A stretch of DNA of 64,000 nt from Christensenella sp. UBA1685 (GTDB lineage: Bacteria; Bacillota; Clostridia; Christensenellales; CAG-138), in contig DCKB01000010.1 of NCBI GenBank assembly GCA_002320595.1, positions 8,235 to 72,234 of the forward strand, in the 5' to 3' direction. Below are positions 40,445 through 49,826 of the stretch, piece by piece (the first letter of the stretch is position 1; every line of letters begins with the position of its first letter). The notes under the pieces were generated by a model. That model ran no database searches. It was not told the origin of the DNA and was given only the letters and a program-made list of their open reading frames with translations. The position numbers were made by a program, and so were the translations under genes.

Positions 40445-40813
40445 TTATTTAATCGAAGTTCCAATGTGTTTATCTATTCTCCACTGTGGAGCATCACCAT
40501 CTTCAGTCCAATATTCATCCATTGATATAATTTTGTCATTTTCTGTTTTAATAAAGGATGTTACATGGAAAGCAGCGCTCCTATCTTTGGGATAGACAAG
40601 CGTAGCTGTGATGACTAAATCACCCATCACTTCTACTCTTTCAACAATTCCATCCCAATCTCCAGGATATTCACAGTTGGCAATGATAAATTCATCAACA
40701 GTAAAATGTTCATTTGTGCAGTGCCAGTTTATATATGCTTTTTCATGGAAAAATTTTTTTATCTCTTTCTCGTCTTGTGCGAGAACCGCTTTCCAAAATC
40801 CCTTTATATTCAT
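40445..40813 (-). CDS. SnoaL-like / NTF2-fold protein
   Basis: A 122-residue protein with the compact NTF2-like fold pattern: an N-terminal helix (IKGFWKAVLAQDEKEIKKFF), then a hydrophobic region, IANCEYPGDW, and C-terminal strands (SFIKTENDKIISMDEYW). Members act as small ligand-binding or isomerase-like proteins, and many are without known function. GGAGG nine bases upstream fits the start. It is more AT-rich than its neighbours and lies in the segment that separates yajC from the TIGR04086 gene, so it is probably acquired. No nearby gene indicates its substrate. Confidence 0.7.
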   Translation of the reverse strand: MNIKGFWKAVLAQDEKEIKKFFHEKAYINWHCTNEHFTVDEFIIANCEYPGDWDGIVERVEVMGDLVITATLVYPKDRSAAFHVTSFIKTENDKIISMDEYWTEDGDAPQWRIDKHIGTSIK

Positions 40814-40905
40814 TTCCCATTGCCTCCATAAATTCCGATTATTTTCACACTTTTTTGATGGTTATTGTAGCATAAGTGTATGGAGAAATCTACACCTGTG
40901 AAAAA

Positions 40906-40934
40906 CCTCCCAAACAAAAACGGTTCGGGAGGTC
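40906..40934 (-). terminator. Hairpin with T run between the SnoaL-like gene and yajC
   Basis: ACCTCCC and GGGAGGT with a 15-base loop; on the minus strand it is followed by TTTTT, so it ends leftward transcription before the SnoaL-like gene. Confidence 0.6.
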
Positions 40935-41000
40935 AATTCACTTTACTGTCTTACGAGTACACCACTATCTTTGCAGCCCGGTTTTATTTTGCTCTGTTTC

Positions 41001-41029
41001 AAAAGCGGCGCAGAGAATCCGCGCCGCTT
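41001..41029 (-). terminator. Terminator of yajC
   Basis: AAGCGGCGC (41003-41011) pairs with GCGCCGCTT (41021-41029); the minus strand continues TTGAAAC. Confidence 0.65.
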
Positions 41030-41055
41030 CGGTTCACATTTAAAAGCCGGTTTTC

Positions 41056-41385
41056 TCAGCCCTTGATGGTGCCGTCGTCCATGGTGTTTTCAACAGCCAC
41101 ATCCTCCACATTGGCAATTGCGCCGCGCGCGAACACAAGCTGCACCCGATCCGGGCCTACGGAGATGGTGATCACATCATCCTTGACGTTGGTCACAGTG
41201 CCGTAAATACCGCCGATGGTGCGCACGCGATCCCCCGTCTTGATGGCAGCAAGCATTTGTTTGATCTTCTTATCCCGCTTGCGCTGAGGGATGATCATAA
41301 CCAGCATCAGCACGACCATCATGATGATGATCAGGCCGCCGCCGTTGAAAAAGTTGGCGATTGACGTCATGAAATCCGAGTTCAT
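41056..41385 (-). CDS. yajC: Preprotein translocase accessory subunit YajC
   Basis: A 109-residue YajC with one membrane segment (about 16-33, GGLIIIMMVVLMLVMIIP) and the conserved cytoplasmic part QRKRDKKIKQMLAAIKTGDR then TIGGIYGTV. YajC is a small partner of SecDF in protein export. The typical neighbours in Clostridia are the TIGR04086 gene and the SCIFF genes, but here four inserted features separate them. secD and secF are not in this window. A promoter lies at 41455-41484. AAGGACGG about 12 bases upstream is the ribosome site. Confidence 0.94.
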   Translation of the reverse strand: MNSDFMTSIANFFNGGGLIIIMMVVLMLVMIIPQRKRDKKIKQMLAAIKTGDRVRTIGGIYGTVTNVKDDVITISVGPDRVQLVFARGAIANVEDVAVENTMDDGTIKG

Positions 41386-41454
41386 TCCAATGAATACCGT
41401 CCTTATTTAATGATTCAAATACAAAGTGCGACAACGTGCACCGTGCTTTTTTCT

Positions 41455-41484
41455 ATGATAATACGCCGCGGGCGCGCTCGTCAA
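41455..41484 (-). promoter_or_regulatory. Promoter of yajC
   Basis: On the minus strand TTGACG (41479-41484) and TATCAT (41455-41460) with 18 bases between. Confidence 0.55.
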
Positions 41485-41521
41485 GCACATTTCCCCTCCG
41501 CCGCCAGAATGTCACATTGTT

Positions 41522-42400
41522 TCAACAAAATTCCAGCGTGCAGTTTGCCTTTTTTGCACCGGAGAGCAATTCCTCCATGCTTTCCGCGCCGCTTCCTGCA
41601 AGAAGCGCCTCCCTGTTGAGCGGGCAAAGCATACTGAACATCATCCGTTCGCCCTTGGGCAGTCCTTCCGGGCGCGCGCCGTACGGAAGGCGGAACCGCA
41701 CCGCTCCAAAGCGCGCGGCAAGCGCACAAACAAGCGGCATTGCATTCCGTCCAGCAAGTTCCGTAAGCTCTGCGCCGCCTTCTTCCGCAAGGCAGAGCGC
41801 ATATGCACCGCCTGCGGCAAACGCTTCCCCGCCAAGCACCGCGGTCTCTTTGCGCATCAGTTCCATATCGCGCACTGTGCGCACCATCATGCCGTTATAC
41901 CCCGCTGCAAGCGCATCGTAGCAGGCAAGCATCTCCTCTGCCGAAGGCGTATGCAGCGCGGGTTCCGGCGCGGCAAGCTCCCCCGCTTCAACCCGAAACC
42001 GCTCATGCCATGCAAAAGGCCGGTAGCCGAACTGCGCGTAAAAATCTACATCCGGTTTTAGCAAGGCCGCGCACACGCCCTCCTGTGCAAGGCGCGCATG
42101 CGCCGTGCGGATCAATGCAGCGGCGATGCCTTTGTGCCGCTGTTCCGGCAGGGTTGCCACGCCTGCAATCATCGCGCAGCGTTTCACCTGTGTGCCGAAG
42201 CAGAGCGGATAGGGCAAGGCGTGCAGAGCGCCCGCCATGCGCCCATCCTCCAAAAAAGCGGCAAGCACATACGCAGGCTTCGTGCGGCATGCAAAATAAT
42301 AATCGGAATATCCTGCCGCATCCTCCGGGAAGCAGGCATCCCAGACCGCCTGCGCCGCCGCGTATTCCTCCGGCGTAATGGGCCGCACGGTGAAGCTCAT
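41522..42400 (-). CDS. GNAT family N-acetyltransferase (Eis-like, 292 aa)
   Basis: A 292-residue protein with an N-terminal GNAT domain. The acetyl-CoA loop is LPEQRHKGIAAALIRTAHA near residue 85, and MIAGVATLP precedes it. The C-terminal half is a further domain, as in the Eis-like two-domain acetyltransferases (DUF4111/SCP2-like region after FRVEAGELAAPEP). The substrate is unknown. The ATG overlaps the stop of the DUF2156 gene (ATGA, 42397-42400), so the two are translationally coupled and may act together on lipid or peptide targets. Confidence 0.82.
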   Translation of the reverse strand: MSFTVRPITPEEYAAAQAVWDACFPEDAAGYSDYYFACRTKPAYVLAAFLEDGRMAGALHALPYPLCFGTQVKRCAMIAGVATLPEQRHKGIAAALIRTAHARLAQEGVCAALLKPDVDFYAQFGYRPFAWHERFRVEAGELAAPEPALHTPSAEEMLACYDALAAGYNGMMVRTVRDMELMRKETAVLGGEAFAAGGAYALCLAEEGGAELTELAGRNAMPLVCALAARFGAVRFRLPYGARPEGLPKGERMMFSMLCPLNREALLAGSGAESMEELLSGAKKANCTLEFC

Positions 42401-43287
42401 GCAAGCCTCCCATGGAACTTGTCAATCATGAATGCAGGGTTGTAGGAAAGCTTCGCGCGGCGCAGCCCTTCAAGGCCCATGTCCTCCTCGCGGTTGATGT
42501 ATTTCACCTTCGTCCACGCATGCTCCACAAACTGCTGGTTAATGATAGTATAAAGTCCGGGAATTCCGCTGTCCGCTTTTTCGATGTGGATGACCGCAAT
42601 CTCCCCGTCGATCTGCTCGCCAAGCGTAAACGCGGCAAGCTTCCCCTGAATGCGTATCCCGCCGCCCTTGACGCCAAGCGTATCCATATGCGTCAGGATC
42701 CGCCGGATTGCCTCCTTTTCGCTTAGCACACCGGGCTCTGAGGCATCCTTTCCGGAGAGCCACTCGCAGTAAACGCCCATGCATTCGCATAGCATGTCCG
42801 GCGTAATTTCCACATACTCGGCCACGTCCCCATATTGCGCGCGGAATTGATTAATGTGGTTGCGTTTGCCATGCAGCTTTTTCCCGGAAAGCGTCAAAAG
42901 GCTTTCCATGGAATACACATAATCCGAATTGTCCCTGTCCTCCTCCAGAACAAACCCGGGACAACGCTCAAACGCCGCCTTGATCGGGCCGCAGATTGCA
43001 CGGAAGGAGGGTTCCGCCCCAATTTTCCGGAAATATGCGACGGCATCCGCAAGCGCCGCAGCATAATCGCCCTCCGGATTTTCCGTAAGCGGAGCGAACA
43101 TGAACGGGCTGTTCTCCCAGGATGCCGCAATGAACAATGCGCCGTTATGTTCGGCAACGCGGATTCCTTCCCCCTGCCCCCACATAAAAAGGTTTGTAAA
43201 CGTATATTCCGAGCATTGCAGGCGCCATGGCTTGGTGTAGCGTTCCACAAGCGCCTTCATTTGAATGTCAATCGGTTGAAACTCCAT
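42397..43287 (-). CDS. DUF2156 (phosphatidylglycerol lysyltransferase C-terminal-like) protein
   Basis: A 296-residue protein made of two GNAT-like halves, matching DUF2156. Family marks are WRLQCSEYTFTNLFMWG near the start, KKLHGKRNHINQF in the middle and KYINREEDMGLEGLRRAKLS near the end. Relatives include the C-terminal domain of MprF, which moves aminoacyl groups to phosphatidylglycerol, but this free form lacks the flippase part and its acceptor is unknown. AAAGGGG precedes the ATG. It is coupled to the GNAT gene and stands between it and ispDF. Confidence 0.85.
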   Translation of the reverse strand: MEFQPIDIQMKALVERYTKPWRLQCSEYTFTNLFMWGQGEGIRVAEHNGALFIAASWENSPFMFAPLTENPEGDYAAALADAVAYFRKIGAEPSFRAICGPIKAAFERCPGFVLEEDRDNSDYVYSMESLLTLSGKKLHGKRNHINQFRAQYGDVAEYVEITPDMLCECMGVYCEWLSGKDASEPGVLSEKEAIRRILTHMDTLGVKGGGIRIQGKLAAFTLGEQIDGEIAVIHIEKADSGIPGLYTIINQQFVEHAWTKVKYINREEDMGLEGLRRAKLSYNPAFMIDKFHGRLA

Positions 43288-43369
43288 AAATACCCCTTTT
43301 TTGATTTGCGCGACTCCCCGCGAATTCCATGGTTATTTTACCCAATCCCGCCACGGAATGCAACCAGGG

Positions 43370-44524
43370 TCACTCCACGCACATGAGCGTGCACACCGCG
43401 CGCGCCGTGATGCATTTTTCCGCGCCTTCGTCGTTCATTTTTTCGCTTGTGGTGGCCTTCACGCCAATGCGGGCGGCCTCCACGCCAAGCGCCTGTGCCA
43501 AGGCTTCCCGCATGGCGGGGATGTACGGCGCAAGCTTCGGCCGCTCCGCGATGACCGTGGCATCCACATTGCCGGGCAAAAAGCCATGCGCCCGCAGCAA
43601 CGCCGCCGTTTCCCGCAAAAGCGCAAGCGACGAGATGCCCCGGTAGCGCGCATCCGTATCCGGGAAATGCATGCCAATGTCGCCGAGCGCTGCCGCGCCA
43701 AGCAGCGCATCGGTCACCGCATGGGTCAGCGCATCCGCATCCGAATGGCCGAGCAGCCCCGTTTCATGCGGGATTTCCACCCCGCCGAGCACAAGTTTTC
43801 GCCCCGGCACAAGCGCATGGGTGTCCTCGCCAAAGCCCACGCGCGGCAGGGATGCGCCGCACGCCGCCCGGAAGAACGGCAAGTCCTGCCGATAGGTCAG
43901 TTTCTGGTTCATAATGCTTCCTTCCGTAAAATGCAGCGCATAGCCTGCCGCTGCGTACACCGCACAATCGTCCGTTGCCTGAAGGCCGCCGGCCTCTGCC
44001 GCCTCATACGCGGCAAGGATGCGCGCAAAGTCAAACGCCTGCGGCGTCTGCATCAGGAAAAGCGTCTCCCGTGGAAGCAGGGTGCCCTTTGCATCGCGCA
44101 CGGTATCGCGCATGGGGATGGCCGCAACGCCGCACCCGTGCTCTCGCGCGCCGCACACGGCGGCATCGATCACAGCAGGCGGCACAAGGCAGCGCGCCGC
44201 GTCGTGAATGGTCGCAATGCCCGCCTCCACCCCATGCTTTTGAAGCGCCCGAAGCGCATTGAGCACCGATGCGCCGCGCGCTGCACCGCCTGTGCAGACG
44301 ATTACGCGCGCGTCCTTTTCCGCCAGGGAAAGCGCTTGCGCACGTGTGTTCTCCGAAACGGCAACCACAATCCGCTCCGGCGGGCATTGGCTTTCAAGAA
44401 ATGCTTCATAGCAAAGCTGCAGCGGCGTTTTGCCGCCAAAGGCAAGCGCGAGTTTGTTTTCGCCCATGCGCGCCCCCGCGCCTGCCGCGAGCAGCACGGC
44501 GTACACAGTGTCCTGCCCGCGCAT
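43370..44524 (-). CDS. ispDF: IspD-IspF bifunctional isoprenoid enzyme
   Basis: A 384-residue fusion of two steps of the MEP pathway. Residues 1-220 are IspD (CTP transfer to [17 protein letters not shown], and [10 protein letters not shown]). Residues from about 228 are IspF (cyclisation to MEc[15 protein letters not shown] with the metal D-x-H pair, [29 protein letters not shown] and the ending VKATTSEKM). The middle enzyme IspE is not in this window. The ATG at 44524 follows CGGAGGAGTGAT and the gene starts at the end of rqcP. Fused ispDF genes occur in several bacteria, including Clostridia. Confidence 0.95.
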   Translation of the reverse strand: MRGQDTVYAVLLAAGAGARMGENKLALAFGGKTPLQLCYEAFLESQCPPERIVVAVSENTRAQALSLAEKDARVIVCTGGAARGASVLNALRALQKHGVEAGIATIHDAARCLVPPAVIDAAVCGAREHGCGVAAIPMRDTVRDAKGTLLPRETLFLMQTPQAFDFARILAAYEAAEAGGLQATDDCAVYAAAGYALHFTEGSIMNQKLTYRQDLPFFRAACGASLPRVGFGEDTHALVPGRKLVLGGVEIPHETGLLGHSDADALTHAVTDALLGAAALGDIGMHFPDTDARYRGISSLALLRETAALLRAHGFLPGNVDATVIAERPKLAPYIPAMREALAQALGVEAARIGVKATTSEKMNDEGAEKCITARAVCTLMCVE

Positions 44525-44525
44525 A

Positions 44526-44774
44526 TCACTCCTCCGGCAGGACTTCATACATCGAGGAAGCATCCGCTTTTGCTGCATGCTCCTGCACGGAAAGAATCCT
44601 CACGCGCAGATGCCTGCCGCCCATAAGGAGCGTCAGCACATCCCCTTCCTTCACCTCGCTTGAAGCCTTCGCGACTTTTCCATTGATCTGCACCCGCCCA
44701 AGCCCTGCGGCTTCATTGGCAACGGTGCGCCGCTTTATGATGCGGGAAACCTTTAAATATTTGTCCAAACGCAT
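44526..44774 (-). CDS. rqcP: S4-domain RNA-binding protein (RqcP-like)
   Basis: An 82-residue S4-domain protein that starts [20 protein letters not shown], with the RNA-binding loop [13 protein letters not shown]. This length and sequence fit RqcP (YabO/Hsp15-like), which helps RqcH and the 50S subunit in the rescue of stalled chains by alanine tailing. It lies downstream of pth-mfd, as yabO does in Bacillus, which supports the assignment. The start is close after a terminator, so it has its own transcription start or read-through. ispDF begins at its end. Confidence 0.85.
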   Translation of the reverse strand: MRLDKYLKVSRIIKRRTVANEAAGLGRVQINGKVAKASSEVKEGDVLTLLMGGRHLRVRILSVQEHAAKADASSMYEVLPEE

Positions 44775-44815
44775 ACGTTTTTCCTCCGTCCTTCGGTTCG
44801 ATCTCCAGTATAAAG

Positions 44816-44841
44816 AAAAACGGCGGCAGTTTCAACCGCCG
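44816..44841 (-). terminator. Terminator of the prsA-like gene
   Basis: CGGCGG (44821-44826) pairs with CCGCCG (44836-44841); on the minus strand TTTTTC follows. Confidence 0.7.
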
Positions 44842-44859
44842 CCGCATTTTCTTTCACAA

Positions 44860-46302
44860 TCAGGAATCGAGCAGAACCTTGTACACATCCTCGTGCAGCG
44901 TCACGGTTCCGTCGTTCATCCATTCGTCCACAAGCGCCGTCCATTCCTCGCTGCGAACATCTTCAAGCAGATAGACGCGGATGCCCTCTTCGATGCTTGC
45001 AAGTTCAACGGTGCCGGCGGGTTCGTCTGCAAGGTAAAAGATGATGTGGTAGCCGTCCTCATCCGCAAAGGCCTCTGAATACTGACCGATGGAAAGCTTT
45101 CCGAACTGCTCCTTCACGATGTCAGACCAATCGTTGTCACACGCATATTCCTTGGCGATCAGGATGCCCTTTTCCGCAAAAACGGGATAATCGCTGTAAT
45201 CATCCGGGCTGCTCTTTTCCTTCACAAGCGTTGCAAAGTCAGCGCCGTTCTGGAGCTCGCCGTAAATGCCGTTCGCCTTCTCGCGCGCGGCGGAAACATA
45301 GGCCTCATACAGTTCCTCGTTTGCCGCCTGAAGTTCCTTGTATTGCGCCACAAGCTCCTGCATCTTTGCAGCATCCGCGCTTGAGGCATCCAAAGCCGCC
45401 GCAAAGGCCAAAGCGCCGTATTCTTCCTTGATGAGCTCCATATCGGCCTCATTCGCCTCGTAGTCCTCGGGAAGCTCCCCTTCATATGCACAGAAAATAT
45501 GCAGGATGCGGGAATAGCCGCCCGGCGCAAAAGCCACAGGCGCGTCGCCGGTCATTTCGTAGGATTCCTCATCGTACTTATACGCCTCCGGGGATTCCGC
45601 ATAATACGTCATCTGTTCTTCCACCAGAGAATCATATTCGGCCTGAATCTGCTCGTCCGTAAGGGCTACGTCCTTAAGCTGATCGTTCTGCAGCAGTTCC
45701 TGCATGTAAGCGTCAGTCACGTTCTTGCTCAGGAATTCCGTGTAATCTTCATAGGTTGCATTGTCGTTGTTCAGGTTGTAGGCCGCCTCTTCCAGGATGA
45801 GCTCCATCGTGCGTGCATCCACATCAATGGTGGCGTCGCTTTCCGCTTCGGATTCGGCCTGTGAGCGGTAATATGCATCCAGCTCGTTGAGCTCGGTTTC
45901 AATGCGCTCATCCAGTTCCGCCTGCTGCAGCTCGTCAAACTTATCATAGCCCATTTCTTTCGCCTTTGCCGCGATAAGCTTTGCCTCTACAAGGCTGTTG
46001 ACAACATCATCAAGCAGCATCGCAAGCGTTTCCGGATCGCTGCTCAGATTGTAGCCATAGGCTGAAAAATATTCCACATAGGAATCGAACGTTTCCTTCA
46101 CATCGCCCAATGTGATCGTTTCGTCTCCAATCTCTGCAACAGCGGCCGCCAGGTTCAGGTCGGAATCGCCGCCATCCGTCGTGACCGGCGCCGGGGATGT
46201 TTCCGGCTTATCCGTTTGGGTATCGCCCCCGGTCAGGGCGCAGCCTGCGGCCAGAGAGAGCAGCATCAGCGCCGCCAGGAACAGGGCAAGGTATTTCTTC
46301 AT
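44860..46302 (-). CDS. PrsA/SurA-like peptidyl-prolyl isomerase lipoprotein
   Basis: A 480-residue exported lipoprotein: signal MKKYLALFLAALMLLSLAAG with the lipidated C21. It has an N-terminal SurA-like chaperone domain (AEIGDETITLGDVKETF) and long helical segments. The parvulin part is split: SRILHIFCAY is followed by a helical insertion of about 75 residues, then NGADFATLVKEKSSPD and the end DEDGYHIIFYL. It probably folds proteins outside the membrane, but the active site may not be intact. GAGGAG precedes the ATG. It is between mfd and rqcP in the leftward pth-mfd series, where Clostridia often have a foldase. Confidence 0.82.
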   Translation of the reverse strand: MKKYLALFLAALMLLSLAAGCALTGGDTQTDKPETSPAPVTTDGGDSDLNLAAAVAEIGDETITLGDVKETFDSYVEYFSAYGYNLSSDPETLAMLLDDVVNSLVEAKLIAAKAKEMGYDKFDELQQAELDERIETELNELDAYYRSQAESEAESDATIDVDARTMELILEEAAYNLNNDNATYEDYTEFLSKNVTDAYMQELLQNDQLKDVALTDEQIQAEYDSLVEEQMTYYAESPEAYKYDEESYEMTGDAPVAFAPGGYSRILHIFCAYEGELPEDYEANEADMELIKEEYGALAFAAALDASSADAAKMQELVAQYKELQAANEELYEAYVSAAREKANGIYGELQNGADFATLVKEKSSPDDYSDYPVFAEKGILIAKEYACDNDWSDIVKEQFGKLSIGQYSEAFADEDGYHIIFYLADEPAGTVELASIEEGIRVYLLEDVRSEEWTALVDEWMNDGTVTLHEDVYKVLLDS

Positions 46303-46379
46303 CAAACTTCTCCTCACATTTTTTGAGATCATGGCAACGCCCGCAGTACGCGGGCCAAAACGCCATGTTTATTATATCA

Positions 46380-49300
46380 TCAATTTGCCTCAATACAATC
46401 GGCAAGGGTGTAAACAAACTGTGGCAGCATGCCACAAAGTTTTTCGGCATCCGCGCGCGGCATGCGGACCGAAAGCGCCGGAACTTCGCCGTTTAGGAAC
46501 TGCGCGCCCGGGATCTCGCCGATGGCCTTCAAAAGTTTCTGCCCGTTCATGGGTGCGTCCTTATCAAACGTAAAGCGCACTTCGCCATCCCGCACGGAAA
46601 GCTGGGCAATATGTGCGCGGGACGCTTCCGCTTTGATGAGCGCGATGTCGAGCAGGTTCTTCGTTTCCGGCGGGATCTCGCCGTAGCGGTCGATCAGCTC
46701 ATCCTGCACATCGTAAAGATCCTCCCGCGAGGCGATGAGCGCGATGCGCTTGTACATCGAAAGCCGCTCCGTTTCCCGCGGGATATACGGATGCGGGATT
46801 GCCGCCGAAAGCGGCACATCCATTACCGTTTCTATGGCGCGCGGCTCGGCTTCCCCGCGCGCCTCCTTCACCGCGCTGTTGACAATCTTGCAATACAGGT
46901 CATACCCGACGGCTGCCATGTGCCCATGCTGTTCAGGCCCGAGCAAATTGCCCGCGCCGCGGATCTCCAAATCCCGCATGGCAATCTTGAACCCGGCTCC
47001 AAACTGCGTGAACTCCCGGATGGCCGAAAGGCGCTTCTCCGCGACCTCTGTAAGCACCTTATCCCGCATGAAGGTCAGGTATGCGTAACCCAACCTGGCT
47101 CCGCGCCCCACGCGGCCGCGAAGCTGATAAAGCTGGGAAAGCCCCATCCTGTCCGCCTCATAGACCAGAATGGTATTCACGTTTGGGATATCCAGCCCGC
47201 TTTCGATGATCGTGCTGCACAGGAGCACGTCGTAGCGCTGTTCCATGAAATCGAGCATCGTCTGTTCCAGCTGCTGTTCGGGCATCTGCCCGTGGGCATA
47301 CCCGATGCGCGCTTCCGGCACAAGCGCGCGCAGCTGCTCTGCAAAGCGTTCCATGTTGCGCACACGGTTGTAAACGAAATATACCTGCCCGCCGCGGCCG
47401 ATCTCCTTCAGGATCGCTTCCCGTGCCATGCCGTCGCTGTATTCCATCACATAGGTCTGCACCGGGTAGCGTTGTTCGGGCGGCGTTTCGATGACGGACA
47501 TGTCCCGGATCCCCGTCATCGACATATGCAGCGTGCGGGGGATGGGCGTAGCGGACAGGGTCAGCACATCCACGCTTTGCTTGATGTTTTTGATCTGCTC
47601 TTTATGCCCCACGCCGAAGCGCTGTTCCTCGTCGATGATGAGCAACCCAAGGTCCTTGAAGCGCACGCTTTTGCCAAGCAGCTTGTGCGTGCCGACCACC
47701 ACATCAATGCTGCCCTTTGCAAGCCCCTCAAGGATGGTTTTTTCGTCTTTGCCGGCCTTAAAGCGCGAAAGCAGCGCTACGTTCACCGGGAATCCCGCAA
47801 AGCGCGCGGCGAGCGTGTTGTAATGCTGCTGCGCCAGGATGGTGGTCGGCACGAGGAACGCCACCTGCTTGCTGTCCATCACAGCCTTAAAGGCCGCGCG
47901 CAAAGCGACCTCTGTTTTGCCGTAGCCCACGTCGCCGCAGAGCAGGCGGTCCATCACGCGGGAGGACTCCATGTCCTTTTTGATCTCCGCGATGCAGGTG
48001 AGCTGATCCGGCGTTTCTTCATATGGGAAGCTTTCCTCCAACCGCGTCTGCCACGCGGTATCCGGTGAAAACGCAAAGCCCTTGCGGTTCATGCGTTCGC
48101 CATACAGCCGTACAAGGTCAAACGCCAGCTTTTTCACGCTTTCCCGCGTGCGGGAAACGGTGCGCTGCCAGTCCCCGGAACCGAGTTTGGAAAGGCGGAC
48201 GCTTTCCTCTTCCCCGCCGATGTATTTCTGTACCCGATCCAACTGATCCGTCGGGATATAAAGTTTTTCTCCTCCCGCATAGGCAAGGTGCAGGTAATCC
48301 CGGGTTACGCCGCCCACGGTAAGCGTAATTACCCCGACAAAACGTCCTACGCCGTGCAGTTCGTGCACCACAAGGTCGCCCACGGAAAGCTCCGAAAAGG
48401 CAAGCTGCGGACGTTTTTTATGTGCGGCGGCCGTCCGTTTCTGCACCGCGCCGTAAAGCTCCGCCTCACTTACGGCCACAAGCTTGATCTCCGGATATTC
48501 AAAGCCCTTTTCAATGGATTCGCCCGTAATGATGACCTCGCCCGGCACAAGCGGCCGTGTGAGCGCATCCGTTACGGCGGCATGCACATCCATATCGAGC
48601 AGCTGGTCCTGCAGGCGCACCGAATGGCTTCCCGCATAGATGGCTGCCGTCGTTCCCGCTTTTCGCCAGGACGCAACGTCTGAAGCAAGGATGTCCTGCG
48701 CTGCGAGGTATTTTGTCGCAGGGCGCGTTTCAAAGCGGAACAGGCATTTGGGGGCGATCAGGCCGTAGGTACGCGTAAGCGCGAACAGCGTCGCGGTGCG
48801 CGGCGTATCGAGCTGTGCAAGGAGGACGGAAGGCCGCCCAAGCAGTTCTGCCTGCTCCGGCTCTGCGTTTCCGTCCGCAAGCAGCGCGGACACGGTGTCA
48901 AGGTGTTCCATGTGCGCCACCTTCGCGCTTTCCTCCACGCGCTGCGGCTCATCGATAAGGAGAATGGCATCCTCCGGAAGATAATCCTGCAAATACGCAT
49001 CGTCATAGAACAGCGGCATGAAAAGTTCCGCCCCCGCAGGCGTTCCACCCGCAGAAAGCACGGCAAGTTCTTCCGAAAGGCGCGGCTTCTTTTTGAATGC
49101 GCGCAAAGCCCGCGCACGCGCCGCTTCGGTCAGGGGCATCTCGCCTGCGGGGGGAACGGTGACCGCCTCAACGTTTTCAATGGAGCGCTGCGAAAGCGCG
49201 TCGTAGGTGCGCATGGTGTCGATTTCGTCATCAAAAAACTCGATGCGCACCGGGTTTTCCGCGGTGATTGGGAACACATCAAGATACCCGCCGCGCAGGC

Positions 49301-49826
49301 AAACCTGCCCCTTCGCCTCACAAACCTCCACGCGCTCATAGCCCGCATCGACCAGCCGTTTGAGCAGCGTCTGCGGCTTGACCGCCTCTCCTGCACGGAT
49401 CTCTGTCGTCATCGTGCGAAGCGCTCCCGGCGGGGTAAGGCGCTGCAGCAGCGCGGCTGCGGAAACGGTGACGAGCATGTTTTCCCCGCGAAGCAGCCCG
49501 GAAAGCGCCTTTACGCGGCGCGCCGCAAGCCCGGCCGACGCCGTGAAGCCGCGCCCGGCAAGCGGCATGTCGCGCGCGGGCAAATGGATTGCGGCAGGCG
49601 CATAAACCGCCGCCTCTTCCCGGATGCGCATGGCGGAAGCTTCGTTTGCCGTAACCACGAGCACGGTTTTTCCCGTATCGCAAAACAGCGCTGCCGCCAT
49701 ATGCGCGCGGTGCGCTTCGCCAAGGCCGAATACGGCTGCGGCACCTTCATTTTTCATCAGCGCTTCCCGCAGCCGGCGGTATTCCGGGTGCCTGCCGAGA
49801 AACTCAATGAGCGGATGCTTATTCAT
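46380..49826 (-). CDS. mfd: Transcription-repair coupling factor
   Basis: A 1148-residue Mfd that removes stalled RNA polymerase and recruits UvrA to transcription-blocking damage. The UvrB-like N-terminal part is followed by the RNA polymerase-interacting domain (about 440-520, ELSVGDLVVHELHGVG), then the RecG-like helicase with Walker A LLCGDVGYGKTEVALRAA, the DExx box LLIIDEEQRFGVGH and the later YELRGRVGRGA-like LYQLRGRVGRGARLGYAY, and the C-terminal D7 domain. The ATG at 49826 overlaps the end of pth, with AAGGGG upstream. The order pth-mfd is as in Bacillus. Confidence 0.97.
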   Translation of the reverse strand: MNKHPLIEFLGRHPEYRRLREALMKNEGAAAVFGLGEAHRAHMAAALFCDTGKTVLVVTANEASAMRIREEAAVYAPAAIHLPARDMPLAGRGFTASAGLAARRVKALSGLLRGENMLVTVSAAALLQRLTPPGALRTMTTEIRAGEAVKPQTLLKRLVDAGYERVEVCEAKGQVCLRGGYLDVFPITAENPVRIEFFDDEIDTMRTYDALSQRSIENVEAVTVPPAGEMPLTEAARARALRAFKKKPRLSEELAVLSAGGTPAGAELFMPLFYDDAYLQDYLPEDAILLIDEPQRVEESAKVAHMEHLDTVSALLADGNAEPEQAELLGRPSVLLAQLDTPRTATLFALTRTYGLIAPKCLFRFETRPATKYLAAQDILASDVASWRKAGTTAAIYAGSHSVRLQDQLLDMDVHAAVTDALTRPLVPGEVIITGESIEKGFEYPEIKLVAVSEAELYGAVQKRTAAAHKKRPQLAFSELSVGDLVVHELHGVGRFVGVITLTVGGVTRDYLHLAYAGGEKLYIPTDQLDRVQKYIGGEEESVRLSKLGSGDWQRTVSRTRESVKKLAFDLVRLYGERMNRKGFAFSPDTAWQTRLEESFPYEETPDQLTCIAEIKKDMESSRVMDRLLCGDVGYGKTEVALRAAFKAVMDSKQVAFLVPTTILAQQHYNTLAARFAGFPVNVALLSRFKAGKDEKTILEGLAKGSIDVVVGTHKLLGKSVRFKDLGLLIIDEEQRFGVGHKEQIKNIKQSVDVLTLSATPIPRTLHMSMTGIRDMSVIETPPEQRYPVQTYVMEYSDGMAREAILKEIGRGGQVYFVYNRVRNMERFAEQLRALVPEARIGYAHGQMPEQQLEQTMLDFMEQRYDVLLCSTIIESGLDIPNVNTILVYEADRMGLSQLYQLRGRVGRGARLGYAYLTFMRDKVLTEVAEKRLSAIREFTQFGAGFKIAMRDLEIRGAGNLLGPEQHGHMAAVGYDLYCKIVNSAVKEARGEAEPRAIETVMDVPLSAAIPHPYIPRETERLSMYKRIALIASREDLYDVQDELIDRYGEIPPETKNLLDIALIKAEASRAHIAQLSVRDGEVRFTFDKDAPMNGQKLLKAIGEIPGAQFLNGEVPALSVRMPRADAEKLCGMLPQFVYTLADCIEAN

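Noticed and set aside
46611..48068. A 485-codon open frame antisense to mfd
   Set aside because: No start signal and no family; mfd helicase motifs occupy the other strand.
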